From: DASZUK01 sp035547695
Lineage (GTDB): Bacteria > Actinomycetota > Acidimicrobiia > Acidimicrobiales > RAAP-2
Direction: 5' to 3'
Assembly (NCBI GenBank): GCA_035547695.1
Contig: DASZUK010000039.1
Location: forward strand, 160,161 to 224,160
Length of the DNA: 64,000 bases
Both the position numbers and the translations under genes were made by a program. The notes under the pieces were generated by a model, which had not been told where the DNA came from, did not search any database, and worked only from the letters and a program-made list of their open reading frames with translations. How positions within the stretch are numbered: the first letter of the stretch is position 1; each line of letters opens with the position of its first letter. This document shows, piece by piece, positions 9,378-17,917 of this stretch.

Positions 9378-9544
9378 CCAGCCTGTTCTCGGCCGACTGG
9401 CTGCCCACTCACCGCCCATCCACCGCTCATCCACCACCCACCGACCGCCCCCCGTCCCCGCCCGGTAGAATCCGGACCGGAACAGTCAACTATTGGCGGC
9501 CCGGCGGGCAACCGCCCGGTCGCCCCAACCCCCGGGGAGGTCCG

Positions 9545-9820
9545 GTGCCGGTCGACGTACGCCTTCCCACCGTCCTGCGACAGCAGGCCGGTGGCCAGTC
9601 AACGGTGTCGCTGGACGCCGCCACCATCGGAGAGGTGCTGGCCGGCCTGGTGGCCCAGTACCCCGGGATGTCGGGACAGTTGCTCAACGACGACGGCACC
9701 CTGCACCGGTTCGTGAACGTGTACGTCAACGACGACGACGTCCGGTACCTGTCGGCCCTGGACACCCCGGTGAAGGACGGCGACGAGGTGTCCATCCTGC
9801 CGGCCGTGGCCGGCGGCTGA
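9545..9820 (+). CDS. cysO: Sulfur-carrier protein CysO (MoaD/ThiS family)
   Basis: A 91-residue ubiquitin-like beta-grasp protein ending in the diagnostic Gly-Gly (LPAVAGG), the site of thiocarboxylate formation. The body (VDVRLPTVLRQQAGG at the N-terminus, VNDDDVRYLSALDTPVKDGDEVSILP near the end) follows the MoaD/CysO pattern. A GGGGAGGT-like ribosome-binding site lies just before ATG 9545. It is activated as a thiocarboxylate and donates sulfur to the CysM reaction, giving a CysO-cysteine adduct cleaved by Mec. Its place between mec and cysM matches mycobacterial order. Confidence 0.95.
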   Translation: MPVDVRLPTVLRQQAGGQSTVSLDAATIGEVLAGLVAQYPGMSGQLLNDDGTLHRFVNVYVNDDDVRYLSALDTPVKDGDEVSILPAVAGG

Positions 9821-9876
9821 CGGCCCGGCGCGGCGGCCCGCATCCCTGCCCATCACCCGGCTGACCTGACCAGAAG

Positions 9877-10842
9877 ATGGCTCCGTACGACAACATCCTG
9901 CAACTGATCGGGAACACCCCGATGGTGGACATCAGTCGGCTCAGCCCGACCGCCGACGCCCGCATCCTGGTCAAGTTGGAAGGCCGCAACCCAGGGGGGT
10001 CGGTGAAGGACCGGGTGGCCCTGTCCATGGTGGAGCAGGCCGAGAAGGACGGCATCCTGACCCCCGGGAAGCCCGGCCAGGTGCTGCTGGAGCCGACGTC
10101 CGGCAACACTGGCATCGGCCTGGCCATGGTCTGCCGGGTGAAGGGCTACCAGTTGAAGGTGGTGCTGCCCACCAACGTCTCCGAGGAGCGCCGGCAGTTG
10201 CTGGCGCTGTGGGGGGCCGACATCATCGAGTCGCCCGGCTCCGAGGGGTCGAACGGGGCCGTCCGCAAAGCCCAGGCCCTGGCCGAGGAGCACCCGGAGT
10301 GGGTGTTCCTGTACCAGTACGCCAACCCGGCCAACCCCAAGGCCCACTACGAGGGCACCGGGCCGGAGATCTGGCGGGACTGCCCGGAGGTCACCCACCT
10401 GGTGGCCGGCCTGGGCACGTCGGGGACCCTGCTGGGGGCCGGCCGGTTCTTGAAGGAGCAGAACCCGGCCGTCCAGGTGTGGGCGGTGGAGCCGCCGTCC
10501 GGCGAGACGGTGGACGGGCTGCGCAACCTGGACGACGGCTACATCCCCCCCATCTTCGACGAACTGGGCGGCCGCGAGCTGCTGGACCGCAAGACGGTGG
10601 TCCGTCCGAGGGAGTCCATCCAGTGGGCCCGCCGGCTGACCGAGGTGGGCCTGTTCCTGGGCCTGTCCTCCGGGGCCGCGGTGGCCGGGGCGGTGAAGTG
10701 CGCCAACCAGCTCCCGGCCGGGCGGCAGGCGGTGATCGTGGTGGTGTCCCCCGACGACGGCTGGAAGTACCTGTCCACCGGGGCCTGGACCGGCGACCTC
10801 GACGCGGTGGCCGAGCGGGCCAAGTCCATCATCTACTTCTAA
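9877..10842 (+). CDS. cysM: Cysteine synthase CysM (CysO/O-phosphoserine-dependent type)
   Basis: A 321-residue PLP enzyme of the cysteine synthase fold. The N-terminal LIGNTPMVDI, the PLP lysine in GGSVKDRVA (about residue 49), the substrate loop EPTSGNTGIGLA and the phosphate-binding glycines in GLGTSGTLLGAG are all present, as is LSSGAAVAGA near the C-terminus. Linkage to cysO and mec assigns it to the branch that uses thiocarboxylated CysO as sulfur donor, with O-phosphoserine as substrate in mycobacteria. This oxidant-resistant route to cysteine is typical of actinobacteria. The sequence looks complete. Confidence 0.95.
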   Translation: MAPYDNILQLIGNTPMVDISRLSPTADARILVKLEGRNPGGSVKDRVALSMVEQAEKDGILTPGKPGQVLLEPTSGNTGIGLAMVCRVKGYQLKVVLPTNVSEERRQLLALWGADIIESPGSEGSNGAVRKAQALAEEHPEWVFLYQYANPANPKAHYEGTGPEIWRDCPEVTHLVAGLGTSGTLLGAGRFLKEQNPAVQVWAVEPPSGETVDGLRNLDDGYIPPIFDELGGRELLDRKTVVRPRESIQWARRLTEVGLFLGLSSGAAVAGAVKCANQLPAGRQAVIVVVSPDDGWKYLSTGAWTGDLDAVAERAKSIIYF

Positions 10843-10882
10843 CCGCATCGGTTTCTTAACGTCAGCCCTCTAGTGTCTGGGC

Positions 10883-11803
10883 GTGGCCGCCGCTGCCCAC
10901 GCCTCCCCTGGTGCCGCCTGGCCCACCGACGCCTGGCAGGGTGACGCCTGGCAGGGTGATGACCGTGCCGGCACCGGCAACACCCTGACGGTGCTGGGCT
11001 GCGACGGGAGCTGGCCCGGCCCCGGTGGGGCGGCCAGCGGCTACCTGGTGCGGTCCGGCCCCACCACCCTCTGGCTGGACGCCGGCCCGGGCACCTTCGC
11101 CAACCTGCAGCGGGTCCTGGACCCCGCCCTGGTGGACGCGGTGGTGCTGTCCCACGAGCACCCCGACCACTGGACCGACCTGGAGTCCTTCGCGGTCTGG
11201 CGCCGCCAGTCCGCGGCCACCGCACCGGTGCCGGTGTACGCCCCGCCCGGGCTGCGGCGGCGGTCCTACTTCGCCGACGACCCCCTGCTGGGCTGGCAGG
11301 AGATCGGGCCGTCCTACCAGGTCGTCGTCGGCCAGATGGCCTGCCGGTTCGTGGCCACCGACCACGGCCCGCCGACGCTGGCCGTCCGCATCGACCAGGT
11401 GGGCACCGACCACGTCGGCCCTGCCAGCCCTGCCAGCCCTGCCGGCCCTGCCAGCCCTGCCGGCCACGTCGGCTCCGCCGGCAAAACCGGCCACGTCGGT
11501 CCCGACCCGGGCCGGGCGCTGGCCTACTCGGCCGACTCCGGCCCGGACTGGACCGCGGAGGAGCTGGGCACCGGCCTGGGCACCCTGCTGTGCGAGGCCA
11601 CCTACACCAGCCAGGACGAGGGCCGGTTCCGGCACCTGAGCGGCCGCCAGGCCGGCCGGATGGCCGCTGCAGCCCGGGTTGGACGTCTGGTGGTGACCCA
11701 CCGGTGGCCTACGGTGTCCGCCGACGCCCTGGCCGCGGAGGCCGCAGCGGCGTTCTGCCGCCCGGTGGACCAGGCCGTGGCCGGCAGGGTGTTCCCGTGG
11801 TGA
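10883..11803 (+). CDS. MBL-fold hydrolase (Rv1339-like)
   Basis: About 306 residues from a GTG start. The metal-binding motif of the metallo-beta-lactamase fold is intact (SHEHPDHW, roughly residues 91-98), preceded by GSWPGPGGAASGYLV and LWLDAGPGTF; later ligands occur in ATDHG, the SADSG segment and VTHRWP. Position between cysM and rph matches mycobacterial Rv1339, described as a cyclic-nucleotide phosphodiesterase-like protein; the activity here is inferred. A short PASPASPAGPASPAG repeat followed by GHVGSAGKTGHVG (nt about 11420-11505) has expanded a surface loop in frame. Confidence 0.8.
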   Translation: MAAAAHASPGAAWPTDAWQGDAWQGDDRAGTGNTLTVLGCDGSWPGPGGAASGYLVRSGPTTLWLDAGPGTFANLQRVLDPALVDAVVLSHEHPDHWTDLESFAVWRRQSAATAPVPVYAPPGLRRRSYFADDPLLGWQEIGPSYQVVVGQMACRFVATDHGPPTLAVRIDQVGTDHVGPASPASPAGPASPAGHVGSAGKTGHVGPDPGRALAYSADSGPDWTAEELGTGLGTLLCEATYTSQDEGRFRHLSGRQAGRMAAAARVGRLVVTHRWPTVSADALAAEAAAAFCRPVDQAVAGRVFPW

Positions 11804-11851
11804 CCCGACGACATGAGGACATGAGGGGGAGAGGGAAATGGTGATGCCGTC

Positions 11852-12622
11852 ATGACCAGTACCAGCGTCCAGACCCCGGACCCGCGCACCCTGCGGGCCG
11901 ACGGCCGCGCCCTGGACCAACTGCGGCCGGTGGCCTTCGACCGGGACTTCACCGTGTTCGCCGCCGGCTCCGTGCTGGTCTCCATGGGCCGCACCCGGGT
12001 GCTGTGCACCGCGTCCGTCGAGGACCGGGTGCCGCCGTGGATGCGGGGCAGCGGCAAGGGATGGGTGACCGCGGAGTACTCCATGCTGCCCGGCTCCACC
12101 ACCGAGCGGGCCAGCCGGGAGGCCGCCAAGGGCAAGCAGTCCGGCCGCACCCAGGAGATCCAGCGCCTCATCGCCCGGTCCCTGCGCGCCGTCTCCGACC
12201 TCGTCGCCCTCGGCGAGGTCCAGGTCATCGTGGACTGCGACGTCCTGCAGGCCGACGGCGGCACCCGGACCGCCTCCATCTGCGGGGCCTACGTGGCCCT
12301 GCACGACGCGTTCACCCGCATGGTCGGCGCCGGGCAGCTATCTGCCAACCCGCTGACCGACTCCGTCGCCGCGGTGTCGGTGGGCATCGTCGACGGCGTC
12401 CCCATGCTGGACCTGCCGTACGCCGAGGACTCCCGGGCCGAGGTGGACATGAACGTGGTGATGACCGGCACCGGACGGTTCGTGGAGGTGCAGGGCACCG
12501 CCGAGGGCATGGCGTTCTCCCGGGGCGAGCTGGACCAGATGCTGGCCCTGGCCGAGACCGGCATCGCCAGGCTGTCCGCGGCCCAGGCCGCCGTGCTGGC
12601 CGAGCCTCCGGCGCCACGGTGA
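11852..12622 (+). CDS. rph: Ribonuclease PH
   Basis: A 256-residue phosphorolytic 3'-5' exoribonuclease that trims tRNA 3' ends. Family landmarks are complete: RADGRALDQLRP at the start, GRTRVLCTASVEDRVPPW, the substrate motif EYSMLPGSTTERASREA, SGRTQEIQRLIARSLRA, then DCDVLQADGGTRTASI and the active-site stretch DLPYAEDSRAEVDMNVVMTGTGRFVEVQGT. The stop codon overlaps a GTG start of the next gene (GTGA). The rph-rdgB pairing is conserved in actinobacteria. ATG 11852 gives a normal length. Confidence 0.97.
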   Translation: MTSTSVQTPDPRTLRADGRALDQLRPVAFDRDFTVFAAGSVLVSMGRTRVLCTASVEDRVPPWMRGSGKGWVTAEYSMLPGSTTERASREAAKGKQSGRTQEIQRLIARSLRAVSDLVALGEVQVIVDCDVLQADGGTRTASICGAYVALHDAFTRMVGAGQLSANPLTDSVAAVSVGIVDGVPMLDLPYAEDSRAEVDMNVVMTGTGRFVEVQGTAEGMAFSRGELDQMLALAETGIARLSAAQAAVLAEPPAPR

Positions 12623-13239
12623 GGGCGGTGCCCGACGTGACCCTGACCCTGGTCCTGGCCACCGCCAACCCGGACAAGGCTGCCGAGGTCACCGCCATCC
12701 TGGCCGACGTCGGACCCGTGGAGCTGCTGCCCCGGCCGGCCGACGTGGACGACGTCGACGAGACCGGCGACACCCTGCTGGCCAACGCCCGTCTCAAGGC
12801 CCAGGCCCTGGTCGAGGCCACCAACCTGCCGGCGGTGGCCGACGACACCGGCCTGGAGGTGGACGCCCTCGGCGGCGCCCCCGGGGTGTACTCCGCCCGG
12901 TACGCCGGCGACGGCGCCACCTACGCCGACAACGTCGCCAAGCTGCTCGACGACCTGGCCGCCCTGCCCGACGGCGGCGGCGACCGCCGGGCCCGGTTCA
13001 AGACCGTGGCCCTGGTCACCTTCCCCGACGGCGGCGAGATCTGGACCGAGGGGGTGGTGGAGGGCCGCATCGCCGTCATCCCGCGGGGCTCCGGCGGGTT
13101 CGGCTACGACGCCGTCTTCATCCCCGACGAGGGCGACGGCCGCACCTTCGCGGAGATGTCCGCCGACGACAAGCACGCCATCTCCCACCGTGGCCGGGCC
13201 TTCCGGGCCCTCGCCAAGGAGCTGGCCAGCCGGTCCTGA
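12619..13239 (+). CDS. rdgB: RdgB/HAM1 XTP/dITP pyrophosphatase
   Basis: About 206 residues. The N-terminal ATANPDKAAEV (SxNxxK-like), the ENARLKA-like LLANARLKAQAL, the catalytic VADDTGLEVDALGGAPGVYSARYAG block, and the C-terminal GFGYDAVFIP and FAEMSADDKHAISHRGRAF are all standard. It hydrolyses inosine and xanthosine triphosphates to keep them out of nucleic acids. Three in-frame GTG codons lie at 12619, 12628 and 12637; 12619 overlaps the rph stop, while 12637 would begin just before the first beta strand, so the start is uncertain by six codons. Confidence 0.95.
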   Translation: MRAVPDVTLTLVLATANPDKAAEVTAILADVGPVELLPRPADVDDVDETGDTLLANARLKAQALVEATNLPAVADDTGLEVDALGGAPGVYSARYAGDGATYADNVAKLLDDLAALPDGGGDRRARFKTVALVTFPDGGEIWTEGVVEGRIAVIPRGSGGFGYDAVFIPDEGDGRTFAEMSADDKHAISHRGRAFRALAKELASRS

Positions 13240-13297
13240 CCACGGACCGGCGACCGGAGCCGGCCGGGGTCAGCCAGGCCGGGTCAGCCAGGCCGGG

Positions 13298-13861
13298 TCA
13301 GCCGGCCGGGGTCTCCGGCTTGTTCGGCCGCCAGCAGGTCAGCAGCAACAGGGCCGCCCCGCCGGCGCCGGCGCCGAGGGCGATGCCGAACCCGGGCCAC
13401 CCCCACAGGTCGGCCAGCGCCCCCACGTGGCCGTCGATGCTCCAGTCGCCGGGGCCCAGGGTGCCGATGACCAGGCCCATCAGGGTGAGGGTCATCACGT
13501 ACTCCCAGCCCTCCCCGGGGCGGAAGATGAAGAAGCCGTTCTTCAGGTGGTTGGTGATCCAGGCCACCAGCATCACCCCGATGACCCCGGCCCCCCCGAA
13601 CGGGGTCAGCAGGCCCAGCACCAGCAGGGCGCCGGCCCCGATCTCGGTCAGGCTGGCCGTCCAGGCGTGCAGGATGCCGGGCTTCATGCCCAGGCTCTCG
13701 AACCACCGGCCGGTGCCCGCGATCTTGCCGCCACCGAAGATGTGGTTGATGCCGTGGGCCAGGAACACCGCGCCGACGGTCAGTCGCAGCACCAGCAGGG
13801 CCAGGTCGGCGGACGACTGCGTCAGGGTGCCGGTGGGCAGCAGGTGATCGATGGGCGACAT
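13298..13861 (-). CDS. DoxX-family membrane protein
   Basis: A 187-residue protein with four hydrophobic helices: LALLVLRLTVGAVFLAHGI, SLTEIGAGALLVLGLL, AGVIGVMLVAWITNH and YVMTLTLMGLVIGTLG, plus a hydrophobic C-terminal segment. The HGINHIFGGGKIAGTGRWFESLGMKPG region is typical of DoxX proteins, which sit in the inner membrane and have been linked to thiol and redox stress; the precise role is unknown. ATG 13861 is preferred over the longer frame, whose upstream part reads through low-complexity DNA. The TCGG-rich tandem repeat at about 13868-13920 lies just upstream. Confidence 0.85.
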   Translation of the reverse strand: MSPIDHLLPTGTLTQSSADLALLVLRLTVGAVFLAHGINHIFGGGKIAGTGRWFESLGMKPGILHAWTASLTEIGAGALLVLGLLTPFGGAGVIGVMLVAWITNHLKNGFFIFRPGEGWEYVMTLTLMGLVIGTLGPGDWSIDGHVGALADLWGWPGFGIALGAGAGGAALLLLTCWRPNKPETPAG

Positions 13862-13928
13862 GGGCGGCCTTTCGGGTCGGTCGGGTCTGTCGGTCGGGTC
13901 GGTCGGTCGGTCGGTCTGTCGGGCCGGG

Positions 13929-14843
13929 CTAGCGGATGCGGGGGGTGACGCGGGCGCCGGAGGCGAAGGCGGCCTGCCCCTCGGCCAGGCTGTCCAGGTT
14001 GGTGCCCAGCCCGATGAACGCCCAGCCGAGCCCCAGGGCCTGGCTGCGGGACAGCTCCCGCCCGGCCCACAGGGCCCGCAGGGACCCCTGCACAGCGAGG
14101 GCGGGGTAACCGGCAATCTGCCGGGCCACCCAGCCGGCCCGGTCGGCGAGGTCCTCCTTCGGGCACACCTCGGTGACGAACCCGACCTCGTGGGCCCGGG
14201 CCGCCGACATCCGCTCGGCGTTGCCCAGCAGGGTCATCCGCAGGATCTCCCCGAACGGCAGCTTCGGCAGCAACTGCAGCGGCTCGTACGAGGCGGTCAT
14301 GCCGAAGGTGACGTGCGGGTCGAAGAAGGTGGCGTGGTCGGCCGCGATGACGATGTCCACCTCGCCCAGCATGTAGAAGGCGCCGCCGCAGGCCATGCCG
14401 TTGATGGCCGCCACCACCGGCTTCCACAGGTCGTTGGACTTCGGCCCCAGCCAATCGCCGGGGTCGTCGAACATGAACGGGGTGTTCCCGGCCACCCCGA
14501 TGTGGGCCACCTCGGCCGCCGCCGGGTCCGGTCCCGGCCCGGACGGTCGCCGGCCGACGTGGCCGGGCTCGGTACCCTCCGCCATCCCCTCCGCCCGGTC
14601 CAGGCCGGTGGAGAACGCCTTGTCGCCGGCCCCGGTGAGCACCACCACCCTGACCGCGTCGTCGTACCGCAGCCACCGCCACACCGTCCGCAGCTCCTGC
14701 TGCATGGTGGTGTTGAACGCGTTGTGCACCTCCGGCCGGTTCAGCGTGACCCAGGCCACCCCGTCGTCGGCGGCGTAGGTGATGGTCTCGAAGTCAGCCG
14801 GGTCAGCCACGGCGGCCACGTTAACCGGGGGATGGTCGCCCAT
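13929..14843 (-). CDS. Enoyl-CoA hydratase/isomerase family protein
   Basis: A 304-residue crotonase-fold protein. It has the usual WVTLNRPEVHNAFNTTM entry, the oxyanion-hole segments GDKAFSTGLD and INGMACGGAFYMLGEVDIVIA, and DPHVTFGMT. The region between residues 85 and 125 is longer than usual, with a Pro/Gly insertion. It hydrates or isomerises a CoA ester, probably in fatty-acid or sterol side-chain breakdown. It is divergent from the fused acyl-CoA dehydrogenase, and the shared intergenic DNA holds a KstR-like palindrome that could control both. Confidence 0.88.
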   Translation of the reverse strand: MGDHPPVNVAAVADPADFETITYAADDGVAWVTLNRPEVHNAFNTTMQQELRTVWRWLRYDDAVRVVVLTGAGDKAFSTGLDRAEGMAEGTEPGHVGRRPSGPGPDPAAAEVAHIGVAGNTPFMFDDPGDWLGPKSNDLWKPVVAAINGMACGGAFYMLGEVDIVIAADHATFFDPHVTFGMTASYEPLQLLPKLPFGEILRMTLLGNAERMSAARAHEVGFVTEVCPKEDLADRAGWVARQIAGYPALAVQGSLRALWAGRELSRSQALGLGWAFIGLGTNLDSLAEGQAAFASGARVTPRIR

Positions 14844-14942
14844 GGGGTGTTCCCTTTGCCCGCCCTCCGCCGGCCAATTGCCCGCCCCCCGGGCCCCGCC
14901 CCGACCCGGGCGTTGCCGCGGCGACGTCTCCGCGGAAACGTT

Positions 14943-14958
14943 CTAGAACATGTTCTAG
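14943..14958. promoter_or_regulatory. KstR-type operator (TnnAACnnGTTnnA)
   Basis: A perfect 16-base palindrome, CTAGAACATGTTCTAG, lies 44 bases before the acyl-CoA dehydrogenase start and 100 bases before the divergent enoyl-CoA hydratase. Its central 14 bases, TAGAACATGTTCTA, fit the published consensus of KstR, the TetR-family repressor of cholesterol catabolism in mycobacteria and rhodococci. It is an AT-rich spot in very GC-rich DNA. The sequence match is direct; regulation by a KstR homologue is inferred, and no kstR gene is in this window. Confidence 0.75.
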
Positions 14959-15001
14959 TCTGGACTCGGGTCGACGGGACGAGACGGGAAGGGATGACGG
15001 C

Positions 15002-17329
15002 GTGGCCATCGGGGTGAGCGAGGAGCATGAGGAGCTTCGGCGGGGGCTGCGGCGGTGGACCGACCGGTACTGCCCGAGCGACGTCCCCCGGGGGCTGCTG
15101 GACCGAGAGGACGACGACCTGCCCGCGGTCTGGGCGGACCTGGCCGAGCAGGGCTGGCTGGGCATCCACCTGGCCGAGGACCTCGGCGGGCAGGGGTTCG
15201 GGGTGCTGGAGCTGGCGGTGGTCGCCGAGGAGCTGGGCCGGGCCGTGGTGCCGGGCCCGTTCCTGCCCACCGCCCTGGCGGCCGGGCTGGTGGCCCGGGG
15301 CGGCACCGACGTCCGCAAGTCGGTGCTGCCGGCCCTGCTGGACGGGTCCGCACCGGGCTGCGTGGCCTTCGGGCCGGGGGCGGCCCCGGTGGCCGCCGCG
15401 CCGGACGGTGCCGGGGGGGTGCGGTCGCTGACCGGCACCCTGCCGGCGGTGCTGGGGGCCGGGCTGGCCGCGGTGGCGGTGGTCCCGGCGGCCGACCCCG
15501 ACGGCACCGTCCGATGGTGCGTCGTCGACCTCCGCGGGGCCGCCGGCGGCGCGGCCGACGGGGTGGCGGTGACCGCACGGCGCTGCCTGGACCCCACCCG
15601 GCGGTCCGCCGAGGTCCGGCTGGACCGGGTGGCGGTGCCTCCCGAACGGGTGCTGGACGGGGTGGCCACGGCCGAGGTGGACGACCTGGCGGTGGTGGTG
15701 GCGTCCGCCGAGCTGGTCGGCAGCGCCCGGTGGTGCCTGGACACCGCGGCCGAGCACGCCCGGACCAGGGTGCAGTTCGGCCGCCCCATCGGCCAGTTCC
15801 AGGGGGTCAAGCACCGGCTGGCCAACCTGCTGACCGCCGTCGAGCAGATGACCGCTGCCGTCTGGGACGCCGCCCTGGCCCTCGACGGTGACGATCCGGC
15901 CCAGGCCCACCTGTGCGCGGCCACCGCCGGCGCCCTGGCCCTGGACGGCGGGGTCCGGGCCGCCAAGGACGCCATCCAGGTGCTCGGCGGCATGGGGTTC
16001 ACCTGGGAGCACGACGCCCACCTCCACCTCCGCCGGGCGGCCACCCTGCGCCAGTTGCTCGGCGGGTCCGGCCCGCAGCGGGTGTCGGTGGCCCGGCAGG
16101 CCCTGGGCGGCGCCCGGCGGACCCTGGGGGTGGACCTGCCCGACGACGTCGCCGGGCCGCTCCGCGACGAGCTCCGCCCGGTGGTGGCCGAGGTGGCGGC
16201 GGCCCCGGCGGAGGACCAGCGGCGGCTGCTGGGGGAGCGCGGGCTGCTGTTCCCGCACTGGCCGGTTCCCTACGGCCGCGACGCCGGCCCGGTGGAGCAG
16301 TTGGTCATCGACGAGCTGCTGGCCGACGCCGGCCTCCGCCGGCCGCCGGCCCACGTCGCCGCCTGGGCCCTGCCCACCCTGATCGCCCACGGCACCAGGG
16401 ACCAGCAGGACCGGTACGTGCTGCCCACCCTCCGCGGCGAGCTGCTGTGGTGCCAACTGTTCAGCGAGCCCGGCGCCGGCAGCGACCTGGCCGCCCTCAC
16501 CACCCGGGCCACCCGGGCCGACGGCGGCTGGGTGCTGGACGGTCAGAAGGTGTGGACGTCGGTGGCCGCCCGAGCCGACGTCGGCATCTGCCTGGCCCGC
16601 ACCGATCCCGACGCGGCCAAGCACGACGGCATCACCTACTTCGTGGTCGACATGCGGTCCGCCGGCATCGAGGTGCGCCCCCTCCGCGAGATCACCGGCG
16701 ACGCCCTGTTCAACGAGGTGTTCTTCGACGGCCTCTTCGTCCCCGACGACTGCGTCGTCGGACCCGTCAACGGCGGCTGGCGGCTGGCCCGGACCACCCT
16801 GGCCAACGAGCGGGTCTCCCTGGCCACCTCGTCGGCCTTCGGCGGCTCCCTCGAAGCCATCCTCGGCATGGTGGCCGAAGGCCACGGATCGGACACGGTG
16901 GCCGAAGGCCACGGATCGGACACGGTGGCCGCCGGCCACGGATCGGACACGGTGGCCGCCGGCCACGGATCGGACACGGTGGCCGCCGACGTCCTGGACG
17001 GCCTGGGGGCCCTGCTGGTGGACGCCCAGTCGCTGGCGGTGCTGGGGCAGCGGTCCATCCTGCGGTCGGTGTCCGGGTTGGAGCCCGGGCCGGAGTCCAG
17101 CGTCCGCAAGCTGATCGGCGCCGAGCACGACCAGCGGGTGGCCGACTACGGCCTGGGCCGCTGCGGGGCGTCGGGGGTGTACGCGGACGGCGGGTCCGCG
17201 CAGTGGGCCCACTCGTTCCTGCACACCCTCTGCCTGACCATCGCCGGCGGCACCTCGGAGGTGCAGCGCAACGTCATCGGGGAGCGGCTGCTCGGCCTGC
17301 CCCGAGACCCCGAACCGGCCCGGCCGTAG
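15002..17329 (+). CDS. Fused two-domain acyl-CoA dehydrogenase (FadE34-like)
   Basis: 775 residues from GTG 15002, containing two acyl-CoA dehydrogenase units in tandem. The first (about 1-370) ends with RTRVQFGRPIGQFQGVKHRLANLL and VLGGMGFTWEHDAHLHLRRA. The second (about 390-775) has the FAD/substrate motifs LWCQLFSEPGAGSDLA, GWVLDGQKVWTSVA and the C-terminal TIAGGTSEVQRNVIGERLLGLPRD. Fused ACADs of this length include mycobacterial FadE34, which acts on sterol side chains; the adjacent KstR-type site supports that role. Unusually, the second unit carries four in-frame copies of a nine-residue repeat (VAEGHGSDT). Confidence 0.88.
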   Translation: MAIGVSEEHEELRRGLRRWTDRYCPSDVPRGLLDREDDDLPAVWADLAEQGWLGIHLAEDLGGQGFGVLELAVVAEELGRAVVPGPFLPTALAAGLVARGGTDVRKSVLPALLDGSAPGCVAFGPGAAPVAAAPDGAGGVRSLTGTLPAVLGAGLAAVAVVPAADPDGTVRWCVVDLRGAAGGAADGVAVTARRCLDPTRRSAEVRLDRVAVPPERVLDGVATAEVDDLAVVVASAELVGSARWCLDTAAEHARTRVQFGRPIGQFQGVKHRLANLLTAVEQMTAAVWDAALALDGDDPAQAHLCAATAGALALDGGVRAAKDAIQVLGGMGFTWEHDAHLHLRRAATLRQLLGGSGPQRVSVARQALGGARRTLGVDLPDDVAGPLRDELRPVVAEVAAAPAEDQRRLLGERGLLFPHWPVPYGRDAGPVEQLVIDELLADAGLRRPPAHVAAWALPTLIAHGTRDQQDRYVLPTLRGELLWCQLFSEPGAGSDLAALTTRATRADGGWVLDGQKVWTSVAARADVGICLARTDPDAAKHDGITYFVVDMRSAGIEVRPLREITGDALFNEVFFDGLFVPDDCVVGPVNGGWRLARTTLANERVSLATSSAFGGSLEAILGMVAEGHGSDTVAEGHGSDTVAAGHGSDTVAAGHGSDTVAADVLDGLGALLVDAQSLAVLGQRSILRSVSGLEPGPESSVRKLIGAEHDQRVADYGLGRCGASGVYADGGSAQWAHSFLHTLCLTIAGGTSEVQRNVIGERLLGLPRDPEPARP
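16871..16978 (+). repeat. 27-bp tandem repeat, four copies, inside the acyl-CoA dehydrogenase
   Basis: Four consecutive 27-base units begin at 16871, 16898, 16925 and 16952, each encoding V-A-(E/A)-(G)-HGSDT; a nine-base partial unit follows at 16979. Copies 1-2 differ from 3-4 only in GAAGGC versus GCCGGC, so duplication appears to have occurred in steps. The frame is kept and the unit sits between LEAILGM and the DVLDGLGALL helix, so it probably enlarges a surface loop. Confidence 0.95.
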
Positions 17330-17351
17330 CCGGTGGGGATCGGGGCCGGGG

Positions 17352-17900
17352 TCAGACCGGCACGATCCGGTGCCGGCGGACCACCCCGCCGGCCAGGTCC
17401 AGCAGCCCGACGGTGCGATGCGGCTGCAGCCGCCGTTCGGTGGGGGAGCCGGGGTTGAACAGCCGTTGGCCGTCCACCCCGACGTCGTCGCAGGGCACGT
17501 GGCTGTGCCCGAACACCACCACGTCGGCCGTCGGGAACCGCCGGCGCAGCCGGGCCGGCCGGCCGTCGCGGCGGCCACCGTCGTGCACCATGCCCACCCG
17601 CACGCCGGCCAGGTCCAGCAGCACCGCCTCCGGCAACACCCCCCGGAGGGCCCCGTCGTTGTTGCCGAGCACGGCGTGGAGCTCGGCCCCGGCCGCCGCG
17701 GCCCGGTCCTGCAGGGCGGCCAGCGCGGCGGCGCCGGTGACGTCGCCGGCGTGCAGCACCACGTCGGCCCGGTCGACCGCCGCCAGGACGGCGGCCGGTA
17801 GGCGGTCCAGCGGGTCCGGTCCGTCCCGGTGCAGGTGGGTGTCCGCCAGCACCACCACCCGCAGGGCGGCCCCTCGTACCGGCACGGCGGCCCCTCGCAC
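17352..17900 (-). CDS. YfcE/MJ0936-type metallophosphoesterase
   Basis: About 182 residues with the calcineurin-like phosphoesterase motifs in order: ADTHLHRD (D-x-H), VLHAGDVTG (GD), LGNNDG (GN-x-D), VHDGG and GHSHVP (GH-x-H). NPGSPTERR is typical of the small YfcE-like phosphodiesterases. Substrate unknown. The frame extends further upstream through the neighbouring SDR gene; GTG 17900 is chosen as a start leaving a short N-terminus and an 18-base gap to the SDR, with which it probably forms an operon. Confidence 0.88.
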   Translation of the reverse strand: MRGAAVPVRGAALRVVVLADTHLHRDGPDPLDRLPAAVLAAVDRADVVLHAGDVTGAAALAALQDRAAAAGAELHAVLGNNDGALRGVLPEAVLLDLAGVRVGMVHDGGRRDGRPARLRRRFPTADVVVFGHSHVPCDDVGVDGQRLFNPGSPTERRLQPHRTVGLLDLAGGVVRRHRIVPV

Positions 17901-17917
17901 CGTCGGCCGCCGTGTGG

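Noticed and set aside
16871..16978. CRISPR-like repeats
   Set aside because: Units are contiguous, translated in frame and lack spacers.
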